This document shows positions 49,553 through 56,822 of a stretch of DNA of 64,000 nt, one piece after another. The notes under the pieces are model-generated. The model did not search any database. It was not told the DNA's origin and was given only the letters and a program-made list of their open reading frames with translations. Origin of the DNA: JBFMDN01 sp040753915 (GTDB lineage Bacteria > Desulfobacterota > Desulfomonilia > Desulfomonilales > Desulfomonilaceae); contig JBFMDN010000015.1 of NCBI GenBank assembly GCA_040753915.1, forward strand, positions 1-64,000, given 5' to 3'. Both the position numbers and the translations under genes were made by a program. The first letter of the stretch is position 1. Every line of letters starts with the position of its first letter.

Positions 49553-50531
49553 GCCTGCTCCGAAAGAGCTCGGACAACTCTGAAGACAGGTCTTCCAGAT
49601 CTCTGCTACCCTTCGATGAGGGAGCCGTGATGAAAATGGGTTGTCTCAGGGCGTTGGCCTTGTCGAAGTTTACGTCCTGCCGTACCACGGTACGAGTGAT
49701 GTGCGGTGCGTAATGCTCCCGCAAGCCGTCGAGAATTTGGCGGCTTACCGTATAGCCGGAGTTGTAGTGATTTGGCACGATGGCTACCACAGGGATTGTA
49801 TAACGATACGTGTATGCGATGTCGCGGATCGCGTCAAACAGATACTGCAGTCCGTAGAAAGAATTTCCATCCAGCTTCACGGGAGCCAGGAGAAAGTCGC
49901 AGGCCAGCAATATGTTCAGGCTCGTCAGATCGTAAGAGGGGGGCGAATCGATGACGACGAGGTCGTACGCACCCTGCTTGCGAACATCTTCAAGCATCCG
50001 CCGCAAGCGGTATTCTCGTTCAGGCTGTTGGAACAGCAACAGATTCATCGAGCACATGGACAGATTCGCTGGAATAAGATCCAGGTTTGGATTTAGCCGC
50101 GCCCGGACCTCCGACACGTCGGCTGTACGACGCTTCTGGTCCGGGACAATTGCCTGGAGCAACGTCTGCTCGAAATCCGACGGCTCCTCTCCGAGGGAAG
50201 TCGTCATGTGACCCTGGGGATCTGCGTCAATTGCCATCACCCGGAATCCCGATCGAGCCAACTTCCAGGCCAAATTAGAAGAAATGGTGCTCTTGCCGAC
50301 TCCTCCCTTCATGTTGAATACAGCAAGAATTGCGGGAGGATCGTCAAGCTTTGGCGTCACCCCGAGAGCCGACCGAATTGCTTCCACATCATCGCCCGTG
50401 TAGAAACGGTTTCCCTTTTCGTCTCTCCGCGAATTCGGTATTCTGCCCTCGCGTTCATACGCCAGGAGCGAATCCTTAGTAAGGCCCAGCATCTGGGCCG
50501 CTTCCAACGGTCTGTAGGTGGCTTCTCTCAT
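49512..50531 (-). CDS. ParA-family ATPase with N-terminal MerR-like DNA-binding domain
   Basis: The 339 residues fall into an N-terminal MerR-type helix-turn-helix (about 5-55; RPLEAAQMLGLTKDSLLAYEREGRIP and NRFYTGDDVEAIRS) and a full ParA/Soj ATPase. The ATPase has a deviant Walker A KGGVGKST (75-82), switch region VMAIDADPQGHMTTSLG, VVIDSPPSYDLTSLNILLACDFLLAPV and IPVVAIVPNHYN. It resembles Soj/ParA proteins that position cargo on the nucleoid, with an unusual built-in DNA-binding head. No parB or parS is nearby, so chromosome segregation is unlikely. The ATG at 50531 has a promoter about 75 bp upstream. Confidence 0.9.
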   Translation of the reverse strand: MREATYRPLEAAQMLGLTKDSLLAYEREGRIPNSRRDEKGNRFYTGDDVEAIRSALGVTPKLDDPPAILAVFNMKGGVGKSTISSNLAWKLARSGFRVMAIDADPQGHMTTSLGEEPSDFEQTLLQAIVPDQKRRTADVSEVRARLNPNLDLIPANLSMCSMNLLLFQQPEREYRLRRMLEDVRKQGAYDLVVIDSPPSYDLTSLNILLACDFLLAPVKLDGNSFYGLQYLFDAIRDIAYTYRYTIPVVAIVPNHYNSGYTVSRQILDGLREHYAPHITRTVVRQDVNFDKANALRQPIFITAPSSKGSRDLEDLSSELSELFRSRHVGNSRNYEQEEA

Positions 50532-50964
50532 CAGAATCAGGATCGTTTTGCCGTCGATCGGACGTATGCCAAGTCACGGTTACCTTGTCCTGGTATGGTA
50601 GGGCTTGTATTAAACGAGAGTCCTCGTGTCAAGTCCTTTGGTTCTATTCGCTTATCAGCAGATTCGGTACTCAACAGACTTCTCGTCCATCGAAAGCGTA
50701 TGTTGCAAGGCCGGCAGTGACCGTGGTACTCTTTCAAGACCATGAAAAACACGGGAGCACGAAGGGCAAAAGTCCTGACGGTAGCCAAGCTGCAGGGGAG
50801 GGCCGTAAGGCATCGGTGCGGTCGGGCGCTTCTCGAGTTGCGAGGCGAGGGCATGAGGGACTGGGAAGAAAGGATCAATGAATTGGGCCCGCAACAGGGG
50901 CTTACGCCTGAAGCAAAGTGCAGAGAGACCCGGGGATGCTGTGCTCGGGAAGGAGTAGGATACG
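50532..50964. other. Divergent intergenic region between the parA-like gene and coaE
   Basis: These 433 bp contain the parA-like promoter at 50604-50632. An open frame from 50742 overlapping coaE by 41 bp has no ribosome-binding site and an Arg/Gly-heavy composition, and is not called. No coaE promoter is evident. Confidence 0.4.
50604..50632 (-). promoter_or_regulatory. Promoter of the MerR-ParA gene
   Basis: On the minus strand, TTGACA (50627-50632) and TACAAG (50604-50609) are 17 bp apart. The spacer contains the dyad ACGAG-N4-CTCGT, a possible site for self-regulation by the MerR-like domain. Confidence 0.5.
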
Positions 50965-51588
50965 ATGCTGGTAATCGGACTGACCGGTGGCATAGGTTCA
51001 GGTAAGAGCACGGTGAGCAAGATGTTTCAAGACGTTGGGGTGCCAGTTATTTGTGCCGATGACCTTGCGAGAAAGGTGGTTGAACCCGGTTCACCAGCGC
51101 TGGAGGAAATCCGAGAGGTGTTCGGGGAGGAAGTCATCGACGGCGAGGGGAGGCTCGATCGTGCGGCCATGGCTCGCGTGGTTTTTGCCGACGCCTCGCG
51201 GCGAAAGAAGCTTGAAGCCATCATTCACCCCCGGGTGAAGGAAGAAAAAGACAGACGCCTGGACCAGTTAGAGCGAGACGGACATCGAATGGCCATTGTG
51301 GATGTGCCACTGCTCCTCGAAAGCGGGTGGCAAGATTCGTTCGATATGATAATCGTCGTCTACGTTCCAAGGGATATCCAAGAGAAGAGATTGATCTGTC
51401 GAGACAGTATTTCCATGGAAGAAGCCCGCTGCCGCTTGAACGCGCAGATGTGCATCGAGGAAAAACGCAATTTGGCGGATCGGGTCATTGACAACAGCGG
51501 CTCGGTGGATGAGACTCGCAAACAGGTGGGGCAAATATTCGAAGATCTGAAGATCATGGTAGCAAACAAGAAGTCGGCACGAGCTTAG
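50965..51588 (+). CDS. coaE: Dephospho-CoA kinase
   Basis: CoaE adds the 3'-phosphate in the last step of coenzyme A synthesis. The 207 residues match the family. The P-loop is GLTGGIGSGKSTVSKMF, then VPVICADDLARKVVEPGSPAL, the catalytic Asp and dephospho-CoA site IIHPRVKEE, VPLLLESGWQDSFD, and the lid-like RLICRDSISMEEARCRLNAQ ending in ADRVIDNSGSVDETRKQV. The ATG at 50965 follows AGGATACG. The next gene, a small zinc-ribbon membrane protein, starts 31 bp later and may be co-transcribed. Confidence 0.96.
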   Translation: MLVIGLTGGIGSGKSTVSKMFQDVGVPVICADDLARKVVEPGSPALEEIREVFGEEVIDGEGRLDRAAMARVVFADASRRKKLEAIIHPRVKEEKDRRLDQLERDGHRMAIVDVPLLLESGWQDSFDMIIVVYVPRDIQEKRLICRDSISMEEARCRLNAQMCIEEKRNLADRVIDNSGSVDETRKQVGQIFEDLKIMVANKKSARA

Positions 51589-51618
51589 AGCGCAGTCGAT
51601 TTTCGGTGTGAACGCGGA

Positions 51619-52128
51619 ATGGCGATGGAAATCCTTGTCGGTATTGGAATCTGGATCCTCATATTCGTAATCTGGTACGTCCGGAACTACCCGGATAAGT
51701 TCAAGACCTTTCTCCCGGCGCGGAATCTGCGGATACGGTGGCCGTCGTTGAAGAGGAAGGGGAAACGTGTCAAGCAGGCTCCTGCAGTTAGCGGGAACTT
51801 CAAGTCTCTTGTAGAGACGGTGGAATCAATATGCGCCCGGGACAAGTTCCTGGCCTCGGATGCCGCCACTCTCGTGGAGGCGGTTCACCGCCTTCTCGAA
51901 ATCGAATCGGGAAGCGGCCACATCTGGGAGGCTTATGCTTTGGATTCACTCGAGACTGCACAGATCGTGTGCGACGATTGTCGTGTATCAGTGGACAAGA
52001 TCGTCAAGAAAACCGGAGTCCGGATCCAGTGCCCAAAGTGTATGAAATGGCTCGTCTTGAAGAATTCAAAAGTCACTGTCATAGACCCAACTCGACCTGA
52101 TCTTGAAGAGTGGGAGAAATTTCACTAA
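51619..52128 (+). CDS. Membrane-anchored zinc-ribbon-like protein, unknown function
   Basis: This 169-residue protein has one N-terminal membrane helix (about 5-22), then a basic stretch and a helical domain (about 60-110; SLVETVESICARDKFLASDAATLVEAVHRLLEIES). A C-terminal ribbon has two CxxC pairs (CDDC and CPKC, about 20 residues apart), likely a Zn site. The ATG at 51619 or the ATG two codons later at 51625 is the start; the second is better spaced from GGA. It follows coaE closely. The role is unknown. Confidence 0.7.
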   Translation: MAMEILVGIGIWILIFVIWYVRNYPDKFKTFLPARNLRIRWPSLKRKGKRVKQAPAVSGNFKSLVETVESICARDKFLASDAATLVEAVHRLLEIESGSGHIWEAYALDSLETAQIVCDDCRVSVDKIVKKTGVRIQCPKCMKWLVLKNSKVTVIDPTRPDLEEWEKFH

Positions 52129-52162
52129 CGCCCACATCAGCATAGACACGAGGAGGCCAACC

Positions 52163-52450
52163 ATGAGAACGACAGGAATAGTTCTGCTCGTCGTGGTCGC
52201 CCTTATCTTTCTGGGTGGATCGGTCAGAATCGGTGGAGATTCGGTGTTCGGTCACCTTGATTCGGCTCTCGGGACCACGGTACTCTCGGACGTCTACTAC
52301 ACGGTCTTCTTCTTCATGCAGAAAGGTGTCGAATCCGTGGAGTCCGAGTACGGCAGGACCCAGGAAGGGCTAAAAGATTTCCAGGACAGACCTCTCGGAT
52401 TCGACAAGAAAAAGCAATACAAGACTCTGGATGATGCTGCTCGCTACTAG
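52163..52450 (+). CDS. Small single-pass membrane protein, unknown function
   Basis: This 95-residue protein starts at the ATG at 52163, six bases after GGAGG; a longer frame upstream is rejected. The N-terminal helix (MRTTGIVLLVVVALIFLGGS) is an anchor or uncleaved signal, followed by a short domain (GHLDSALGTTVLSDVYYTVFFFMQKGVESVESEYG) and a charged tail ending KKQYKTLDDAARY. I recognise no family. It lies 34 bp after the zinc-ribbon protein gene, so it probably belongs to the same transcript. Confidence 0.62.
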   Translation: MRTTGIVLLVVVALIFLGGSVRIGGDSVFGHLDSALGTTVLSDVYYTVFFFMQKGVESVESEYGRTQEGLKDFQDRPLGFDKKKQYKTLDDAARY

Positions 52451-52684
52451 GCGGCTGCTTGAGACCTCGATACCTCTTAGTGGACAGGAATCTCTATTTT
52501 ACGGCCTGTCATGCCAGCTTCCGACACCGGAACAGTGGCACTTGGAAACGACGAGCGCATTGTCATAATCTCATATGTAGCTCGCCCGAGGATCAAGGGG
52601 ACGCTCCTATCCTTAGGTCAGCCGGGAGTTGCCCGCTTGTCCAGACAGGAACGAGAACCGAACGAATTAGGAGATCTGATAGAT

Positions 52685-53344
52685 ATGGAGCCCAAGTCCT
52701 GGGATAACATTCGAGAAAAGAGAGTAACCGCGGATGTTACTCGCAAGGCGATCTGGGGGCAGCACATTATGGTGGTGCGATGGGAGCTGGCCCCCAACAC
52801 GATCGTGCCGGTCCACGACCACATTTCAGAGCAGGTAACCATAGTAGAGAGCGGGCGTGTGACCTTGAGCTTCCCCGGTGTTAAGGATGTGACCGTACAT
52901 GAGGGCGAAATTCTGTTTGTGCCACCTTCCCAGCCCCACGCTGCCATGGCGGGTCCCGAGGGATGCACCGTGATAGACCTGTTCTCCCCCATTCGCGAGG
53001 ATCTCATCGATAGAAGCCCCGTGGACTCGCACGCTCAAGGCGCGACCGAGACGGAAGCCCAAGCCCCCACAGAACGGCAAAAGTACGTGAGACTCCAGGG
53101 ATACTTGGCTGCAGGAGGCATAGAAATTCCCCTCGAGCAGTTGGAGGAAGTTTCCCTCGACATCCTTGCTCGCTACGTGTACGAGAAGGAATGCATCACC
53201 ATGGGGCAACTGAGAGCGGTGCTTGGACTCGACAAGAATCAAGCAAAGGAGCTTCTCCGGCAGTGGAAGCATGGTGATGACCATAGTGAGCACAGTCTGA
53301 AGCGCAAGTTGGAGAGATTAGTGGTCTTTCCATGGGACCAGTAA
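52685..53344 (+). CDS. Cupin-domain protein with helical C-terminal extension
   Basis: The 219 residues from the ATG at 52685 include a single cupin barrel (about 20-115). Motif 1 is PVHDHISEQVTIVESGRVTLSF and motif 2 GEILFVPPSQPHAAM, with the metal-ligand His residues. After an Ala/Glu-rich linker, a C-terminal helical part (about 140-219; LDILARYVYEKECITMGQLRAVLGLDKNQAKELLRQWK) resembles a helix-turn-helix or DNA-binding fold. The frame stays open for 58 codons upstream (from 52511), with no ribosome-binding site and little protein character. The AGGAG before 52685 is 11 bp away, slightly far. It may be a ligand-responsive regulator. Function is not established. Confidence 0.68.
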   Translation: MEPKSWDNIREKRVTADVTRKAIWGQHIMVVRWELAPNTIVPVHDHISEQVTIVESGRVTLSFPGVKDVTVHEGEILFVPPSQPHAAMAGPEGCTVIDLFSPIREDLIDRSPVDSHAQGATETEAQAPTERQKYVRLQGYLAAGGIEIPLEQLEEVSLDILARYVYEKECITMGQLRAVLGLDKNQAKELLRQWKHGDDHSEHSLKRKLERLVVFPWDQ

Positions 53345-53503
53345 TCGTATCAGATCCACGCGCCCCTGCAGTCACAAGCGGTGGTTTTGGCGATCTCCCC
53401 AGACCCGGTCGTCGTGCGAACCAGTGATTGCGTCTCGGAAAGCGCTCGAGCGCTCTTCCTCCAGCCGTGCAGGGATATCCTGCCCGCACTTGAAAGAATG
53501 CCT

Positions 53504-54298
53504 ATGAACGAAGAGAAGATCTCACGAATCAAAGTTGCGGTGATGAACAATTTTGACAAGAGCCCCGAGCAATATCAGGCGTTCGAGAACGAGCACGGAT
53601 TCTTTTGCGCTCTGAACGGGTTGCTTCTCAGCCGCATGAAGTTGCCGGTTGGATCCCGTGTGCTTGATGTGGGTTGTGGAACAGGAGTAAGCACTCTCCA
53701 GATTGCAGATGTAGTCCCCGAATCCCGAGTATGGGGATTGGACATCTCCTCCGCAATGTTGGACCAGGCGCGGATCAATGCTGGAGACTCGGATCGGCTC
53801 ACCTTCGTTCACGGGGACGCAGGGCGATTGGCGGATCATTTTTCCATCGAATTCGATGCAGTCATCTACAGCGCCTCAATCTTCTTGATTCCTGATTATG
53901 AAGAAAGCCTCAAGCAAGCTCGACGGCTGCTCAGTCCCACGGGCAAGGTGGGAGTCACTTTCATGGACGGGTTGTATGACGAAGCTGGGAACAATCTGGT
54001 TGCCGAGGCCGACAGAATGGCAGGGGAGGGGGTAAGCCTCAGCAGGGCAGTGAAACTTCGGGAATTTCGGGCGACGTTCGAGAAGCTGTTCCCTCGGTCG
54101 GAAGAGTGGACCGAGGATTTCCGACTGGCTCTCCCCGTGATTCGCCAATTCTTTTCCGTTCCCGCCATGTCAGCGGGGCTCTTCCCCAGAATAGTCTACG
54201 AGGAGCGGCTCAAGAAGGTGGAGCGCCTGTTTGCCCACCTACCAGGCGACGTCCTGTTCCGATGGGTCCTCATGGCAGGGTCTTCTCTGCCGGGGTAG
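53504..54298 (+). CDS. Class I SAM-dependent methyltransferase
   Basis: This 264-residue protein starts at the ATG at 53504 (GAAAGA upstream) or the ATG two codons before. The core reads VGSRVLDVGCGTGVSTLQIADVVPESRVWGLDISSAMLDQAR, then LTFVHGDAGRLADHF, FDAVIYSASIFLIPDYEESLKQARRLLSPTGKVGVTFMDG in pieces. This is a UbiE/COQ5-like methyltransferase fold with a helical C-terminal cap. A substrate cannot be assigned; small-molecule or quinone-type methylation is the family habit. It is 160 bp downstream of the cupin gene and converges with the next gene. Confidence 0.83.
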   Translation: MNEEKISRIKVAVMNNFDKSPEQYQAFENEHGFFCALNGLLLSRMKLPVGSRVLDVGCGTGVSTLQIADVVPESRVWGLDISSAMLDQARINAGDSDRLTFVHGDAGRLADHFSIEFDAVIYSASIFLIPDYEESLKQARRLLSPTGKVGVTFMDGLYDEAGNNLVAEADRMAGEGVSLSRAVKLREFRATFEKLFPRSEEWTEDFRLALPVIRQFFSVPAMSAGLFPRIVYEERLKKVERLFAHLPGDVLFRWVLMAGSSLPG

Positions 54299-54307
54299 GG
54301 TGCTGGT

Positions 54308-54736
54308 TCATTTGGAAGGACCTGGCTTTCCTTTCGCCCGAGCCTCAGCCTCCTTTCGTGCAAGCTCGTAGAGCTGGCGGATCTCGTCAACCCGCTCAGG
54401 TGAAGGGACCCGTCCTCTTCCCAGCTCAGGAGGGGGCTGATTCATCTGATGGCTCACCCACTGATCCGGCTGGTCGCGATTCGCACTGCTCGCACTCTGG
54501 GCATAAATCGGAGAGCCACTGATCAGCAAGAATCCGACGGCTACGGCCACGCCGGCTCTCAGGACTCCGATAAGAATGCGAGCTCGGGCTCCCCTTCTCT
54601 GAGGAGACGCGTCCCGGACCGAGTCCAGGGTAGCAGCGTCCTCCCCCCGTGGAATGAACCACGGACGCGCTCCCACGGAGGGGCTGACGGAATGCGGTAT
54701 TCGCTGTCGTCTGTTACCGTGCTGATCTGGTATCAT
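54308..54736 (-). CDS. Small membrane-associated protein, unknown function
   Basis: This 142-residue protein starts at the ATG at 54736 (GAGAG upstream) or a TTG eight codons earlier. It is unusual in having a long basic N-terminal region (about 1-52) before a membrane or signal segment (ILIGVLRAGVAVAVGFLLIS, ending PIYAQ). A short periplasmic part (QSASSANRDQPDQWVSH...) and a coil-forming end (VDEIRQLYELARKEAEARAKG) follow. A downstream start that makes this a normal signal peptide cannot be excluded. No family is recognised. The gene converges with the methyltransferase, nine bases apart. Confidence 0.5.
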   Translation of the reverse strand: MIPDQHGNRRQRIPHSVSPSVGARPWFIPRGEDAATLDSVRDASPQRRGARARILIGVLRAGVAVAVGFLLISGSPIYAQSASSANRDQPDQWVSHQMNQPPPELGRGRVPSPERVDEIRQLYELARKEAEARAKGKPGPSK

Positions 54737-55036
54737 CGAGCTCTCAGTCCGAACGTTCAAGAATAGCTGTCATCCACGAGTTGACAATGGCTAACCGGTA
54801 GCATCTGTCATATTGGTGAATCCGGTATCGATATCGTTCCACCCGCATGCCTTTAGCACACGCTAGCCCTGTTATCAAGGGGCGCTGCTTGTTCAGAGTA
54901 CCCGGCCGAGGCCTGTCTCCTGCGAGGGCAACGACTCGTCTCTCCTGTACGCGAGAGTCTCGTCGGCCCAGTGAGAAAAAAGCGCGCCCCCGAAAACGTC
55001 CGCGACGAGCTCAATTTCTCCACATTGAACAGCACA

Positions 55037-56626
55037 CTATTTGCTATCGCTCCATGTGCCGTACCGTTCCCTCAGGACGCGGTGGAGGATCTTTCCTGTT
55101 CCCGTGCGAGGCATGTCGTCCTCCTCGATGAACGTCATCGATTTCGGCACCTTATAGCCAGCTATCTTGGAACGAGTGAATCGCCTGATCTCGTTCTTGA
55201 GCTCCTCCGTTGGCTCTATGTCAGCGTGAAGGATAATGACGGCATGAACTGACTCGCCCCATTTGTCGTCGGGAATCCCGATGACAGCTACATCCTTCAC
55301 CGCTGGATGGGCACCTACCGCATTCTCCACTTCCGACGGATAGACGTTCTCGCCGCCGGAGATGATCATGTTCGCCTTTCTGTCTACAAGGACGTAGAAT
55401 CCATCGGGGTCTCGGTAGCACATGTCGCCGGCCGTGAACCATTCCCCCCGAAAGACCTCCTTAGTCTTTTCCGGCAAGTTCCAGTATTCCTTGAACATCA
55501 TAGGAGTGCGGGCATAGAGCTCTCCCACTTCCCCGTCTGGCACCTCGTTTCCTTGTTCATCCAGAACCTTGATTCTATCCACCCCGAATATCTCCCGTCC
55601 GATCGTTCCGAGCTTGCGTAGCTGATCCTCGGGACGGCACAGGGTCACCAATCCAGCTTCCGTAGACCCATACGCTTCCCAGAGCTCGGCGTTCGTGAAA
55701 AACTCAAGGATTGCGATCTTCGTATCTTTGCGTGCTGGCGCGGAAGAAATGAGGAGCTGGCGCATGCTTGAGACGTCGTACTTCTTCTTTATTTCGTCGG
55801 GAAGCGTGAGGATCATGATGTAGTGGGTAGGAACGAGCGAAACAAAGGTGATTCGGTACTTCTCAACGGTGGAGAGAAAATCTTCAGCACTGAAACTCGC
55901 TTCATTGTACACGCAGACCGGGGCCGAAACGAGTGTGTAGCAGAATGAATAGAAAATTGAATTGACGTGACACATGGGCATCACCATGAGGACTTTGTCC
56001 GTGGTACGCAGTCCCATGTTGGCGATGTTCAGATAATACTCCGCCATGAAGCTTTCGTGAGTCCTGACAACCCCCTTGGGCTTACCCGTGGTTCCTGACG
56101 TGTACATGAACGTCCACGGATGCTCGCTGTCAACCATGACATCCGGTTCGTCGCCTGAGGCCGCTGCCAACCAATCTTCGTATCCCACGTACCCGTCGGG
56201 GACCGTGTCACCGGGCGATCCCAGGTACACGTAATTCTCCTTAGGAATCGCCAATCGGTCTCGGATGGAGTTTATTAGGTCCACGAACGGTTTTTCCACG
56301 ATAAAGACCTTGCATCCCGCATCATTGGCTATATAGGTGATCTCGGGACCCGCCAGCCTGAACATTATGGGAACCGCCACTTGTCCGCCCTTGGCGCACG
56401 AAGCGTACATCTCCATCCACTCAACCCGGTTGAATGCGATGATGGCGAAGCGATCTCCGTATGTGCATCCCATTGCTGCGAGTGCCTGAGCAAGCCTACA
56501 GCTACGGTCGTTCCATTCCTTGAATGTGAGGTCCCGGGTTTTATCCTGACATCCCAGCTTATCGGGAAACTGCTCTGCATGGCGGCTCAGCACTGTCCCC
56601 ATGTGAATCCATTTACTTACGGTCAT
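55037..56626 (-). CDS. Acyl-CoA synthetase (AMP-forming)
   Basis: This 529-residue ANL-superfamily ligase activates a carboxylic acid to its CoA ester through an acyl-AMP. Marks in order are the P-loop MYTSGTTGKPKGVVRTH, the A5 motif ELWEAYGSTEAGLVTLC, GEWFTAGDMCYRDPDGFYVLVDRKANMIISGGENVYPSEVE (A7-A8 hinge), and the catalytic lysine in PRTGTGKILHRVL. The ATG at 56626 follows AGGAGG. It lies 196 bp downstream of the hcrA-like gene on the same strand, so it may make the CoA ester that the reductase acts on, for example 4-hydroxybenzoate. The sequence is also compatible with fatty acids. Confidence 0.9.
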   Translation of the reverse strand: MTVSKWIHMGTVLSRHAEQFPDKLGCQDKTRDLTFKEWNDRSCRLAQALAAMGCTYGDRFAIIAFNRVEWMEMYASCAKGGQVAVPIMFRLAGPEITYIANDAGCKVFIVEKPFVDLINSIRDRLAIPKENYVYLGSPGDTVPDGYVGYEDWLAAASGDEPDVMVDSEHPWTFMYTSGTTGKPKGVVRTHESFMAEYYLNIANMGLRTTDKVLMVMPMCHVNSIFYSFCYTLVSAPVCVYNEASFSAEDFLSTVEKYRITFVSLVPTHYIMILTLPDEIKKKYDVSSMRQLLISSAPARKDTKIAILEFFTNAELWEAYGSTEAGLVTLCRPEDQLRKLGTIGREIFGVDRIKVLDEQGNEVPDGEVGELYARTPMMFKEYWNLPEKTKEVFRGEWFTAGDMCYRDPDGFYVLVDRKANMIISGGENVYPSEVENAVGAHPAVKDVAVIGIPDDKWGESVHAVIILHADIEPTEELKNEIRRFTRSKIAGYKVPKSMTFIEEDDMPRTGTGKILHRVLRERYGTWSDSK

Positions 56627-56822
56627 GCAATCCTCCTGAACTGGCGAACCTTTCAGCGAAGCCGTCCTTCAAGCGAAGGCAGGCGGTCAACACAGACTTG
56701 AGTAGAGCGTCAATGATGGCAGGACGTCGACGCTGTCAGCGGAGCCTGCCCAACTACTAAACGGTGTAGCCGGAACCTCACGGAGCGTGCCAGTCCGGCA
56801 AAGCTTTGACCCACATGCCACT

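Noticed and set aside
50742..51005. 87-codon open frame ahead of coaE
   Set aside because: It has no ribosome-binding site, overlaps coaE by 41 bp, and its composition looks like translated non-coding DNA.
52511..52684. 58-codon upstream extension of the cupin protein
   Set aside because: It has no ribosome-binding site at 52511 and little protein character. The ATG at 52685 matches the cupin start better.
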